The notes under the pieces were generated by a model, which saw nothing but the letters and a program-made list of their open reading frames with translations, had not been told where the DNA came from and did not search any database. A stretch of 64,000 bases of DNA from positions 1-64,000 of the forward strand of contig NZ_FNQY01000015.1 in the NCBI RefSeq assembly GCF_900107765.1. The letters run 5' to 3'. The translations under genes and the position numbers were made by a program. The stretch's first letter is position 1. Each line of letters starts with the position of its first letter. This document shows positions 1 to 10,700 of the stretch, in pieces. This stretch comes from Arachidicoccus rhizosphaerae (GTDB taxonomy: Bacteria > Bacteroidota > Bacteroidia > Chitinophagales > Chitinophagaceae).

Positions 1-340
1 CAAAAAAATCATTAAAAGAATGAAAAAATACCCACCGATAAAAACAATGACTTTTGACAACGATTTGGCATTCGCACAACATGAAGAGATTGCAAAAGCA
101 TTAGATGTCAAGACTTACTTCACAAGGCCATATACGTCACAAGACAAAGGGACAATTGAAAACAGGAACGGAATAATCAGACTATTCTTCCCCAAAAAAA
201 CTGACTTTAATGAAATTGATAACAAGGAAATAAAAAGGGTCGAAAAGGCGATCAATAACAGACCAATAAGAAAATTTGGCTATGCCACCGCAAATGAAGT
301 ATTTTTACGATTCGAAGGTAGCGTTGCACTTATTCCTTGA
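1..340 (+). CDS. IS30-family transposase, C-terminal part (cut by the window edge)
   Basis: The reading frame is already open at the first bases and ends with TGA at 338-340, so only the C-terminal third of the protein is here. The visible part matches the end of the DDE integrase domain of IS30-type transposases: a TFDND segment carrying a catalytic aspartate, a FTRPYTSQDKGTIENRNG segment carrying the catalytic glutamate (E in IEN), then the FFPKKTDF and NNRPIRKFGY segments usual for this family. The protein would cut and join IS ends. No terminal inverted repeat can be confirmed because the left end lies outside the window. It marks the left border as a site of past insertion. Confidence 0.85.
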   Translation, partial: KKIIKRMKKYPPIKTMTFDNDLAFAQHEEIAKALDVKTYFTRPYTSQDKGTIENRNGIIRLFFPKKTDFNEIDNKEIKRVEKAINNRPIRKFGYATANEVFLRFEGSVALIP

Positions 341-410
341 ACACAGGATTAATTAATATCAAATATTTGGATACAGCCGGCAAACAATTAATATCTGGCT
401 TCAAATGATG

Positions 411-1385
411 CTATTTTTCCCGGTCGTAATATAGTGCGGCAGCACCTAAAATCGCTCCATGAATTAATGTGGATGGATAGATTTTTATTTTTGTAAGAAT
501 ACCGGGATATGCGAAATCCTGCAAGGCAAGCATCATACTTTTCTCAAATAAATCAAAGGCCTGACTGATAGACCCGCCTAGTACAATACAATCAGGGTCG
601 TATGCATACATGGCAATTTTTATAGCCTGCCCTAAATGATGACCAAATTGCTGATACATTTTTATGGCAGCAGACTCTCCTTTTCTGGCTTGATTAAAAC
701 AAGTCTTTCCATCTACCCCATGTTTAATAAAAAAAGCCCCACTCACATAATCTTCAAGATTACTGTCCAGATAAGGCATACAACCAATCTCCCCTGCTCC
801 ACAGTTTGGTCCGCTATAAAGCTTGCCGTTAAGAATCAAACCAGCACCGAGTCCCGTTCCGAGCGTCAGACCTACCAGCGACATGGTTGGTTTGCTTTTT
901 TGATCAGCGTCAATTATTTCATCCACGGGCTGCATTTTAATGCCATGGCTTCTCTGGGAATGATCTGCCTCACCAAAATAGAACTCTCCCAATGCAAATA
1001 CATTGGCATCGTTATTTACAAGGGCCGGAATCCTGAAATTTTTCTTAATTAATTCACCAAGTTTCAATTCCTTACACGCCGGAATATGTTGGATGTCGAA
1101 AACAGTTCCTGTTTCAATATCCACAATACTGGGTACTCCAACACAAATAGCAACTGGATGTACCTTTTCATGTAAGGATAATAATTCAGAAATCAAAGTC
1201 GATAAGGAAGTCCATACTTCTCCAGCACCCCCCTGATTAGGTGTAGGCTTACTAATAATGTCAGTCATAGCCTTCCTGGAAACCAAGGCAGCTCTTAGCT
1301 GAGTAGCTCCAAAATCAATTCCTATTACCCATGAATCCTTATGCGCTTCCTCTTGTATTAGCCTATCTGAATTAATTACATACAT
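411..1385 (-). CDS. ROK-family sugar kinase or transcriptional regulator-like protein
   Basis: A 324-residue protein of the ROK family (sugar kinases and repressors with an actin-like ATPase fold). The phosphate-binding motif DFGATQLRAA lies near residues 24-33, the segment NNDANVFALGEF carries the catalytic aspartate, and LGTGLGAGLILNG is the second nucleotide-binding glycine motif. The CxCGxxGC zinc site of classical ROK kinases is absent; at that place the protein reads GEIGCMPYLD, so the usual histidine of ExGH is a cysteine. There is no N-terminal helix-turn-helix, which argues for a kinase rather than a repressor. It lies 143 bases downstream of the sugar permease on the same strand and probably phosphorylates an imported sugar. 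The sugar cannot be named from the sequence. Confidence 0.8.
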   Translation of the reverse strand: MYVINSDRLIQEEAHKDSWVIGIDFGATQLRAALVSRKAMTDIISKPTPNQGGAGEVWTSLSTLISELLSLHEKVHPVAICVGVPSIVDIETGTVFDIQHIPACKELKLGELIKKNFRIPALVNNDANVFALGEFYFGEADHSQRSHGIKMQPVDEIIDADQKSKPTMSLVGLTLGTGLGAGLILNGKLYSGPNCGAGEIGCMPYLDSNLEDYVSGAFFIKHGVDGKTCFNQARKGESAAIKMYQQFGHHLGQAIKIAMYAYDPDCIVLGGSISQAFDLFEKSMMLALQDFAYPGILTKIKIYPSTLIHGAILGAAALYYDREK

Positions 1386-1528
1386 TTTTTCACCTCCCTT
1401 AAACGCTATTCTTTATTTTTTATATAAAAATTCTCATATATATAAACAACTGCCAAAGTCGACTTACTCCAAATAGGACCACCTCCCCGTGATTTCCCCC
1501 AGGCCGGCATTTTTATCATATTTCAGGG

Positions 1529-2770
1529 TTAAACCTTCTCAATTTTGTTTTTATTACCGCCAATGGTTGCATTATTAATCAGAGGTTTTGCCCAAAATCC
1601 TATACTTAAAATATAACCCATGGTCAAAAACAACATGGACATGCCAGCGGTAAGGCCAAAACTGTCACTTATTGCTCCCATTATCAGCGGAATAATGGCG
1701 CCACCAATAATAGCAGTGACCAAAATCCCAGCAAAAGAACCGTGGTGCTCACTTAAAGAATTAAGGGCCAGGGAGAAAATAACCGGATACATAACCGAAA
1801 TAAAGAAGCCCACCATTGGAAATGCGTATAAAACCAAGGTTCCGGTCCCAAATAATCCAATAGCCAGACTAATCATGGCAAGGATAGTAAACAATTTTAG
1901 TAAGGCTCTGCTATCCATAACCTTTAAAAGAAATAAGCCCAAGATATTGCCTATTGTCATGTAACCCCAGAAATTGCCAAGCGTATCCGCTGCTGTGGCT
2001 GGCTCTATCCCATGGAGCGTCTGTAACAATAATGAAATATTATTATTTAATCCCTGCTCCGTTCCCACATAAAAGAAAATTCCTAGAAAATACAGGATTA
2101 CGACAGGCTTTTTAATCAAATCCAGATGGACCTTAAGACTTCCCGCCTTTTCATCCAGTGTAAGTTCAACCTTCGGAAATTTCATAAGCGCGATAATCAA
2201 AATCATTAACAGGGAAATCCCTCCAAAGATCCAATAAAGAGCAATCCAGGGCATTCCGGCCGGAACCCAATTGGAATAAATATCCCCCCCCTGAACGGAG
2301 AGACGTTGTACAACATAAGTGAATGCTCTCGGACTTAGAAAGGAGGCTGCTCCAAATATCAATTGAGCTAGTACAGAAGTGAAGGCATAGTTTTTTTCTC
2401 CTCCCGCCGTTCTAAGTAACGGGTTGATGACGACTTGCAGCATGGCCATACCACTTCCTATAATAAATAAAGAAATAATAGCTGTCAGATAATTTGGCCA
2501 TATTGCCAGCAGCAGAGAACCTATAAAGGACGTTATAAAGCCAAAAATCATAATCTTTTTCTCCCGGTATCTCTCCAATAATATTCCCGTTGGAATGGAG
2601 ACAAGACCATAAGCTATAAAAAAAGCAAAAGGAAGCAAGGCTGCCAGGGTCAGGCTCAGATTAAAATCCTTAATAAAATCAGGATTTAGGGCTCCAATTA
2701 TATTGGTCAGAAAGGAGATCACAAAAAATGTGAGCATTATCAGGACAACAATAGTTAAACTCCTCTTCAT
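1529..2770 (-). CDS. MFS sugar permease, FHS/FucP-like
   Basis: A 413-residue inner-membrane protein with about twelve hydrophobic segments along its whole length. The pattern fits the fucose/glucose/galactose:H+ symporter (FHS) branch of the major facilitator superfamily: an N-terminal segment with NPDF, the loop ERYREKK between helices 2 and 3, the stretch MAMLQVVINPLLRTAGGEKNYAF-type around residues 108-130 and a GAISDSFG loop late in the protein. It should move a monosaccharide from periplasm to cytoplasm. The ROK gene follows it on the same strand, so the pair looks like an uptake-and-phosphorylation unit. The substrate is not determined. Confidence 0.82.
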   Translation of the reverse strand: MKRSLTIVVLIMLTFFVISFLTNIIGALNPDFIKDFNLSLTLAALLPFAFFIAYGLVSIPTGILLERYREKKIMIFGFITSFIGSLLLAIWPNYLTAIISLFIIGSGMAMLQVVINPLLRTAGGEKNYAFTSVLAQLIFGAASFLSPRAFTYVVQRLSVQGGDIYSNWVPAGMPWIALYWIFGGISLLMILIIALMKFPKVELTLDEKAGSLKVHLDLIKKPVVILYFLGIFFYVGTEQGLNNNISLLLQTLHGIEPATAADTLGNFWGYMTIGNILGLFLLKVMDSRALLKLFTILAMISLAIGLFGTGTLVLYAFPMVGFFISVMYPVIFSLALNSLSEHHGSFAGILVTAIIGGAIIPLIMGAISDSFGLTAGMSMLFLTMGYILSIGFWAKPLINNATIGGNKNKIEKV

Positions 2771-3401
2771 TTTTATTAGCTATTTTAATATGTATAAGAT
2801 TACAACCCCTATGTTTTAATCGATTCGTGCGTTGATATGAGGTCTTCTGATAAAAAATATTACGGAAGATTGGCCCACAAACAAAGAAGCACCAATCAAT
2901 ATATTTAAAAATGGCCCCCCAACAGCCGTAAAATATTAATGCTCCCATTATCCCTTAAAATCAGGACATTAATCGGCAATTCCTCTATAAATATAAGGTC
3001 ATTGAAGTTTTTAGCAAAAAATTGCAACCATTTATTACCTGAATTAAATAAGGCATTTTATCCGTCTAATTTCAACTGTGGCATACAAATCCAATTATTA
3101 CCACAATTAAAAGGTATATCGATTCAAAGAACAGTATCCTGTTTCAAAAACAAATTGATTAAGCGACTGAATTAAATTACCATTTGATTTCCCTAAGAAG
3201 AAATAAAGCCTGCCCCAGAGATTAAGCAATCAAAACCTAATCTCGTTTCCTTTTCCTTGCGAATGAATATTATATAATTCATCTTTATTTTAAATTCTTG
3301 TTTCCATTTCTGAGGGCCTACTTCTTTGTACCTGATAGATATTCTTTACAAATACCAGGATTTTAAAATTATCGTCAGTCATGCATTAATTTTATCCTAC
3401 A
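2771..3401. other. Intergenic region between the permease and the XRE gene
   Basis: About 630 bases between divergently transcribed genes, so it must hold the promoters of both. No reading frame here looks coding, and no full Bacteroidota promoter (TTTG, 19-21 bases, TAnnTTTG) was found on either strand. Confidence 0.5.
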
Positions 3402-3965
3402 ATGGCAAAGAACAACCTAGATAGAAAGCGATTAGGACAGCATTTTAAAGAATTAAGGACCCGCCTTGGATACTCTTTGGAGAATCTTGCCAGTATTACT
3501 GGCGTAAGTGCCCCAACCATTAGCCGGTTGGAAAATGGCCATCAAATTACCTTAAAAAAGCTGACCTTTATTTGTCAGGTCTTGGGGATTTCTCTGGAAG
3601 ATTTAGCCGGGAAAAGCTATATCCAGATCTCCAACAAGCAGTTTCAGGCCAATATCAAAAAGAAAATTGAAAAACTCCCCCTGTCATCAACAACTTATAA
3701 GGAAATTAATGAGGAAGCCAAAAGTTTTCATGGACCTTCCTACCTTGTGAAAATGGCTATGGAGGAAGGTTATTTGAATGAGTTCCGGGAAGTCCATGAA
3801 ATTCAGCAGCACATCCACTACACCTCAAAAATAACTTTACTGCCATCCAGCATAACCAATGCCCTGAAACGAAATCCGGGAATTATTTATAAGGCTAGCG
3901 AAAGAAACGGTTACCTTAAATATAAATGCAAAGCAGCAAAAAAGGGAACAAAAAAAAGACCTTAA
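3402..3965 (+). CDS. XRE-family transcriptional regulator
   Basis: A 187-residue cytoplasmic protein with a classical N-terminal lambda-repressor-type helix-turn-helix at about residues 9-65 (GQHFKELRTRLGYSLENL, then SAPTISRLENGHQ as the recognition helix). The rest, about 120 residues, is not recognised: it is charged and ends in a lysine-rich tail that could be disordered. There is no cupin domain. It stands alone, divergent from the permease gene, and may control the permease/ROK pair, but that is inference from position only. Confidence 0.75.
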   Translation: MAKNNLDRKRLGQHFKELRTRLGYSLENLASITGVSAPTISRLENGHQITLKKLTFICQVLGISLEDLAGKSYIQISNKQFQANIKKKIEKLPLSSTTYKEINEEAKSFHGPSYLVKMAMEEGYLNEFREVHEIQQHIHYTSKITLLPSSITNALKRNPGIIYKASERNGYLKYKCKAAKKGTKKRP

Positions 3966-4240
3966 ACACGATCTTCTGTTCTGATTTATTAAATTACAGG
4001 ATGCCATAGCACGATAAGAATCCAGTAATACCCCCTAACACATAACGTTACTCAGACACTTTTAAGATATTTATCAACACCCTATTGGCTTAAACATAAC
4101 CCGCCTGTTGTCGTAATATTACTACAATGATTTCCAAGGATTACTACAATTAAAACATATTGAAAATCATAATTTTGTTATTACAATTCAGAATAATGAC
4201 GACACTCATTATTTAAATTTTAATTTGAAGATGCCTACAC

Positions 4241-4308
4241 TATAGGTGCCAGGGTTAATTCGCAACCAATTTGGATCATATAAAAACCATTTTACTCTGG
4301 TACCTATA
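4241..4308. repeat. Inverted repeat, 12-base arms
   Basis: TATAGGTGCCAG at 4241-4252 pairs with CTGGTACCTATA at 4297-4308, one G-T wobble in twelve pairs, around a 44-base loop. There is no T-tract after either arm, so it does not look like an intrinsic terminator. Function unknown. Confidence 0.45.
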
Positions 4309-5013
4309 TAACTTGTAGCATCATTTAAAGGATTAATATAAGGCATGCAGTAAAATTATGGTGCCTGATTTTGCCCGTTAATTTGTTGCCTATTTACATA
4401 ACCATTTTAAAAAGCAACATACAATAATTGGCTTTCGGCCCATCCGTCCCTGTCAGTCTCAACAATATGTACCCGCTGTAAAATCAGCTTTCGATTTCCC
4501 TATGAAAAACACCTACCTTCTATTGCTTGCCTCGTGAAAGCAACGAATAAGAAATAAACTTAATAAATCTGATCATATAAATATATTTTCGATTAAGGAC
4601 CGATTTTCCAATATACAAAAATTTGTCTCTAGTAATCTCTTTGATTGTATTCGCCTTTTGAGAAGTAGAAAAGCAATGCCCCTGTAGCCATGTTTGGATG
4701 TGAATAATCGCATAACACAGGCCGATCGGGGCATTACTAAATTAGGTTTGATTCTTTTAAAAACCAATCAAGTAGACGCTTTTGAATTTTGTTTTATTTT
4801 AAATTTATTAAAATTGGCCAAGCCTCGGAGAAAAAAAATACATTTTTCTGCCAACTATTCACCACTTTACCATTGTTTCTTATCAATTTCAACTAGTAAA
4901 AAAGTAAACTGGCCGACTTTTAAACTTTATAGAAAATGTCTAGATTCTCTTTAAGTTAATGCCGACCAGTCCACATTATAACTACACTAAACGCTTGCAT
5001 ATGATTTAAACAA

Positions 5014-5035
5014 GGCTCATTATTTTTATGAGGCC
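5014..5035 (-). terminator. Possible terminator after the susC-susD-DUF3823 operon
   Basis: GGCTCAT at 5014-5020 and ATGAGGCC at 5028-5035 form a short stem with one bulged base. It lies 23 bases past the stop of the DUF3823 gene on the minus strand and is followed there by a moderately T-rich stretch. The stem is weak, so this is only a candidate. Confidence 0.4.
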
Positions 5036-5057
5036 AAGTTTTAATCAAGAAATCTCC

Positions 5058-5825
5058 TTATGGAAGCTCCACCTTAATAATATCCGAGAAGATCATATCA
5101 TCCACACCTTCAATTTTTACACCTACTCGGGCATAGAAGTAATTCTGATCGGCCACCCCGATGTTTCCTCCTGAAATATCTTCTGGAATTTTAGCTTGTA
5201 ACGCAATACTTGAAAGATTGCTTAAATCAGATCCTGCTATAGTCTGTTTAGCAATATTATTGTCTTCGTCCACAAAGGATGTGCGATTCACATAGAGTCC
5301 TACAAACTCAATATCCTTCGCCCTGCTATCTGTTATAACTTTGCTGATAGCAGCAGAAGCCTTTACTATTGAGTCTGCACCCACAGTAAAATTTGCCTGA
5401 TCAATCATATAATAAGGCAAGACTTCTATATCCATGTCTGTATTTCCATTTAAATGTAAAATTGTGGTATCGGAACCAGTCTGCTCATCTTGCAGACTTA
5501 TAAAAGGACCTTGTGCAGAAGGTATAACGAGTTTATAATCTCCATTATACAGCAAAGCAGAAAAGGAACCATCCTGATCCAGGTACACATCAATTGCTCC
5601 ACTTTTCCCAAAACCATCCTGCCAGAGCTCAAAATAAACAGCCCCGATTCCATTACCATCTGTTAGCCCCGTGTTTTTAACCCGAATCGGATTTCCTTTA
5701 TAAACTAGGTGGCCGGTAAACCTGGTCTGTGGAGCTGTATAGTTATCTTTTTGACAACTGGCGGCCGCTAAAATCATCCCCATCATAATAGCCATTATCT
5801 GATAAATCAAACGAATATTTTTCAT
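5058..5825 (-). CDS. DUF3823 lipoprotein of a SusC/D locus
   Basis: A 255-residue predicted lipoprotein: signal peptide with lipobox AASC, lipidated Cys at residue 24. The following part (TRFTGHLVYKGNPIRV, then AVYFELWQDG and a QDGSFSALLYNGDYKLV segment) matches the DUF3823 family, a beta-sandwich protein found directly after susD in many Bacteroidota glycan loci. It most likely sits on the outer membrane near the SusC/D complex, possibly as an accessory glycan-binding protein; this role is inferred from the family context. It is the last gene of the operon, 64 bases after susD. Confidence 0.8.
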   Translation of the reverse strand: MKNIRLIYQIMAIMMGMILAAASCQKDNYTAPQTRFTGHLVYKGNPIRVKNTGLTDGNGIGAVYFELWQDGFGKSGAIDVYLDQDGSFSALLYNGDYKLVIPSAQGPFISLQDEQTGSDTTILHLNGNTDMDIEVLPYYMIDQANFTVGADSIVKASAAISKVITDSRAKDIEFVGLYVNRTSFVDEDNNIAKQTIAGSDLSNLSSIALQAKIPEDISGGNIGVADQNYFYARVGVKIEGVDDMIFSDIIKVELP

Positions 5826-5889
5826 AAAATAATTTTTAAAACTAAATAAATACTAGCCGTAACCATGGATTACGGTAGAATACACCGAA

Positions 5890-7782
5890 TTATTGGTTCG
5901 GATTTTTAATAATCTTCGGATTATTACTAATAATAGTCTGATCAATAGTGGAGTAATAATTACCTAACTGAAACCGATGCGCTGCAGTCACTTCACCAGG
6001 TTTTACGACTTTATAGATCCACTTCCCGTCATTTGCCTTACCGGGAGCATAAACTTTATAAGGCCATAGGCCATAGGCCATGGTATTGGGTGCGGTAGCG
6101 GTACCCACTCCCGCTTCTAATTCACTAGCAGAAATAGTCTGACCATTCCATACCTTATGCGCTATGCGCCAACGCTTATTATCAAAAAGCTCATGACCTT
6201 CAAAGGCCAGTTCCACTCTACGTTCATGGACAATCCGGTCGAAACTCATATCATTTGCCGTCAGATCTTTTGTGAACCCGGCCCTTTTTCTGATCTGATT
6301 GATGTATAAGGCGGCAGAATCCTTGTTCCCTAGCTCATACTCAGCTTCCGCCAGGTTCAACAACACTTCACCAAACCGGTAGCGTACCCACCATACTTCA
6401 CTTTGGGTTCCTATCTGCCCGGAACCTGTGGCAGGATCCATAAATTTGCGAACATAAAATCCGGTTTGTGCAGCAAATTCCAGTCCGTCAATTGGCCCAG
6501 AAAATCCCACGGCCTGCTCCTTATAGTCTCTGTCGGGGAGTTGTGCCTGCCCGCCAAATGTACCTGAGGTAACAATTGCACCTGAGGACGCAACAAAGTA
6601 GCCGGCCCAGATATCTACATCCTTTCCTTTAAACTGACTTCCGGGAAGTATAAAAGTCCCTGCCAGACGGGCATCACGATTATTAAAAATATCAGCTTCA
6701 TTTTCATAATAAGCATAGTCTGAACCGTTTTTCACAACAAAGGGTGTGTATTTATTATCCAGTGTTTCATATTTTAAGGCTAGGTTCAGTGTTGGATTCA
6801 CCCTGCCCCCTTGAGCTTCCTCTGCAATTGCCCTTGGTTGATTATTCAAGGTCCAACCTTCAATAGTTCCACTCTTTAATTTGAAATTCTGAGCAAAAAT
6901 CACTTCCGGATTGTTACCCTTATCGTAAAACAACGCAGCAAAGTTATCAGCCAAATCATCCGGCTTTTTCATATAAAGACTGTATTTCCCGCTTTTAACC
7001 AATGCCAACGATGCATTTCTGGAAATCTGATAGTATTTATTGGCTTCAGAACTTGCAATGCCAACTTCTCCTCCAGAAAGGCTGACGCTAGGAGTACTAC
7101 TTCCAAATTTAGCTATAGAAGCTGCATATAAGGCAGCTCTGGACTTCATTGCCAGACACAATCCTTTTGAGGCTCTGTCTTGCACACTTGCATCATCGGG
7201 CAAATCAACCATTGCCGTATCCAATTCGGACAAAACAAAATCATATACTTCAGACTCTTTCGCCCTGGGCTGTTGCAAATAAGATGGGTCTCCGCTATAA
7301 TCGTAGGTCAGCGCTTCAGTTACAATCGGCACCCCACCCATTCTTTTGACCAGTTCAAAATAGTTCGCAGCTCTTAAAAATCTGGCTTCTGCAATAAAAC
7401 GTGCTTTATCCGCATCATCAAGTGCAGTTGCGCCTTTACAACGTGAAATGTAAATATTAATATTGCGGATATAATCATAATTCCACAAACTCCACCAAGA
7501 ATATGGAAAATCTGTCTGCTGTGCCCGCCAGTAATTACCTGCTTCTGATGGAAATGCCTCATCAAAATTGGTAAATTCTGACCAGTTGGTGATAGTTTGC
7601 TGATCTACATACCCCTTATACAAATCTGCAAGCGCAGAGAAGGCAAGTTCCTTTGACCCGAAAACCTGGTCTGTTGTTAGAATGGAAGTCGGATCATTCG
7701 TTAAAAAATCTTTGCTACAGCCAGTCGTCATTAAAGTAATGCCGCTTGCAGCAGCCAAGGCTATTAAAAATATCTTTTTCAT
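5890..7782 (-). CDS. RagB/SusD-family glycan-binding lipoprotein (locus 1)
   Basis: A 630-residue lipoprotein with a signal peptide ending in the lipobox TTGC (Cys 22), followed by KDFLTNDPTSILTTDQVF, the usual start of mature SusD proteins. The middle has the SusD-like helical (TPR-type) segments, including ARFLRAANYFELVKRMGG, and the C-terminal part has VRYRFGEVLLNLAEAEYELG and ERRVELAFEGHELFDNKRW, both typical. It sits on the cell surface as the lid of the SusC pore and captures oligosaccharides. It starts 17 bases after the susC stop, so the two are co-transcribed. Confidence 0.95.
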   Translation of the reverse strand: MKKIFLIALAAASGITLMTTGCSKDFLTNDPTSILTTDQVFGSKELAFSALADLYKGYVDQQTITNWSEFTNFDEAFPSEAGNYWRAQQTDFPYSWWSLWNYDYIRNINIYISRCKGATALDDADKARFIAEARFLRAANYFELVKRMGGVPIVTEALTYDYSGDPSYLQQPRAKESEVYDFVLSELDTAMVDLPDDASVQDRASKGLCLAMKSRAALYAASIAKFGSSTPSVSLSGGEVGIASSEANKYYQISRNASLALVKSGKYSLYMKKPDDLADNFAALFYDKGNNPEVIFAQNFKLKSGTIEGWTLNNQPRAIAEEAQGGRVNPTLNLALKYETLDNKYTPFVVKNGSDYAYYENEADIFNNRDARLAGTFILPGSQFKGKDVDIWAGYFVASSGAIVTSGTFGGQAQLPDRDYKEQAVGFSGPIDGLEFAAQTGFYVRKFMDPATGSGQIGTQSEVWWVRYRFGEVLLNLAEAEYELGNKDSAALYINQIRKRAGFTKDLTANDMSFDRIVHERRVELAFEGHELFDNKRWRIAHKVWNGQTISASELEAGVGTATAPNTMAYGLWPYKVYAPGKANDGKWIYKVVKPGEVTAAHRFQLGNYYSTIDQTIISNNPKIIKNPNQ

Positions 7783-7799
7783 AACTTGTATTTTAAAAA

Positions 7800-10700
7800 T
7801 TAGAAACTGAGGTTTACTCCCACGTTCAAATATTTACTTTGTGGATAAGTCAAACCATTCCCATCATAGATTTCTGCATCAATGCCATAGCTATGCATAT
7901 TATCTATGGAAAACAGATTATTCGCATTTACATAAAATCTGGCCTTACTTATTTTAATTTTATCCAGTAAAACATTTGGTAAGGAATAACCAATTTCCAG
8001 TGTTCTACATCTGATGTATTTTACATTAGTCAGCCAGAAAGTAGAAGTTTTATTATAATTGCTTTGTCCCCCTTCATTAAAACGCATAGATGGATAATCA
8101 CCGGCTACCCAGGGACTGTTTACGTCATAGATGTCCTCATGATGCCAATGACTTTCATAGAAAACTTCCTGCAAGGCCCCGCCGTTCTGATAAGGCCAGC
8201 GCATTTCGTAATCCCGGATAAAACTATAACCACTACCCATAGAAAAATCCATATGAAAATCAAAGCCTTTCCAATTGACGGCAATATTAAGCCCCCCATT
8301 AAATATAGGGTTACGGCCTGCGCCCCAGCCAATGGGACGTGTATCCTGCTGATTTATAACGCCGTCCTCATTTATATCTTTATAGATAAAGTCACCAGGA
8401 AGTAGCGTTTTATTACCCTGACCATCTATATTGACAGGATAATCATTAATCTGCTGTTGAGAGGTAAACTGGCCAATGACAGTATAGCCCCAACTTAAAT
8501 TCTGCGGACGTCCTTCTGCACTATTGTAATACTCATCAAGAGAATTAAAGAATCTGGGCTTATACGTAGAAACAGTGTAGGTTCTGGCATAAGACATATT
8601 AGCTCCTACCGAAAAATCAAGATCCCCTATTTTTCCCGTGTAAGTCAATGCCCCTTCCAGCCCTTCTACCTTATCTTTATTATCTGCCAGATTTTCTTCT
8701 GGCAATGTATAACCTAACTCACTGGGCAACAAGACATCATATTTGGTACCTGGAATATCAGATCTTTCTCTTTTAAAATAATCAAAAGTACCGGTCAGTT
8801 TATTATGAAACAGGCCGAAATCCAAGCCTAAATCAAGCATATGGCTCTTAATCCAGGTAATATTGGTCACCGGAATTCCTCTGTATGAAGAACTAATAAC
8901 AGCAGTCCCATCTAAAATAGCAGGATTCCCATTATTATAATCATAGGCTTCCAAATAGGAAAATTCATCGATAGGCAAATTTCTATCATCCCCAGTCAAT
9001 CCGTAAGAGCCTCTTAATTTCAATTCATTTAAGATGCCAGGGCTTATTAGTTTCTGGAAAAAGGGTTCCTGTGTTATACGCCAGCCTGCTGAAGCAGACG
9101 GGAAAGTACCCCATTTATGGTCGGGACTTAAAATATAAGAAGCATCTCTTCTACCAGCAACCTCCAGATAATACTTATTATTATAATTATAGCTAACACG
9201 ACCAACATAACCAATCTTGGAAGTAGTTACGTCCCCGTCATCATAAGTATCCATTGTGGAAAAATAAATCAAGGGCAGCACATTGGTCGTTGGAACGGCA
9301 TGGACCCAGTTGCTGAGCTCCTGGCGCTTGTTTCTCTCATTTACGAAAGTGATCCCTATTGTGTGCTTACCAAAACTATGGTTATAATCTGCCTGCAACT
9401 GTACATCTGTTGAGGTAAACATCTGTTGTTTACGTTCCCTCCAGGGATTAGAACTACCTCCTGTAACATTATAAGTACTATCCTTAGGGTCAAATGTGTA
9501 TGCATCATAAGTATACTCATGATTATTAAGTAATTCACTTGCATAGTAATAACCAAATAATCCCTTCAATACCAATCCTTCTATAGGCGTCTTATACTCT
9601 GCATTCAAATTGGTTTGTAACACCCTCCAGGTATCGCGGTATTTTCCTGACAACGTAGTATTAAGCAATCCCCAGTTTTCATTATTATGACCGATATCAT
9701 TCAAATAAGCGGGATTATCATTGGCATATGGCCTTTCCCAAGGGGTGTTACGTAAAATGGCAAAGCGAGCCTCCCAATAATCATCCGTACCGGGAACACC
9801 TGGATTTTGCCTGTCTTCAATACGGCCATTAATGGAGGCCCCAATTTTTAGGCGTTTGGTCACCTGAGCGTCAATATTACTTTGAATATTGGTCCGATTG
9901 AACTTGTATTCTCTTCCTAATACCGAATTCTGATATAAGTTACTGGCTGATACATAGTAATTGATTTTATCAGAACCGCCAGTAAAATTCAGATTCACAT
10001 TATTGAGAGGGGCATTGGGTTTTACAATAAAATCATACCAGTTAAAGCTTTTGTAGCCATCCTCTGTTCCTTTCAGATATTTATCAAGTTCATCCTGAGA
10101 AATCGGAGTACGGCCTTGGTTGACATCCGCTTCTACTTTCCCTTTCTGCCAGTCATAATTATCAACTGTTTTGGGGAATCTAGTCCAGTTCTGCCATCCC
10201 ATGTAAGCATTTAAGTTAATCCGATTTGCGCTTCCAAGTTTACCTCTTTTAGTTGTCACCAGCACAACCCCGTTTGCAGCTTCTACTCCATAAATTGCCG
10301 CCGAGGCATCCTTCAGAACGGAGATACTTTCTATATCATTTGGTGAAATATTATTAAACTGCCCTTCATCCTGAGGGATTCCATCAATAATAAACAGTGC
10401 AGATCCCATATTTCTGATAGAAACACTGGCGCTGGCCCCGGGCCTACTATCAGACATTCTAAATGTAACCCCAGGCAATTTACCAGCCAAGGCTGCACTA
10501 ACAGTAGATCCATTATGATTGTTTTCAAGATCCTTGCTGCTAACTGTAGCAATAGCAGAAGTTACATCAGATTTTTTCTTATTTCCGTATCCAATCACCA
10601 CAACATCATTTAGGCTGCTGTCAGAAGATTCTATTAACTGAATATCCAGACTTTCTGTTGCACCAAGTGCCAGCCTTTGTTCAATATACCCGATATATGA

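Larger units (their letters stand above)
3966..5057. other. Intergenic region of about 1.1 kb without a supported gene
   Basis: Short frames on both strands near 4573-4954 overlap each other and show no family signature. The region holds one inverted repeat (4241-4308) and a terminator-like hairpin (5014-5035), listed separately. It may contain remains of a decayed gene, but nothing recognisable. Confidence 0.5.

Noticed and set aside
636-1236. Plus-strand open frames opposite the ROK gene.
   Set aside because: They lie fully inside a well-supported gene in antisense and show no family signature.
4573-4954. Two overlapping short frames on opposite strands in the gene-poor region.
   Set aside because: Neither matches a family or has a convincing start; both may be chance.
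8064-8405. A 113-codon plus-strand frame inside susC (locus 1).
   Set aside because: Antisense shadow of the barrel region.
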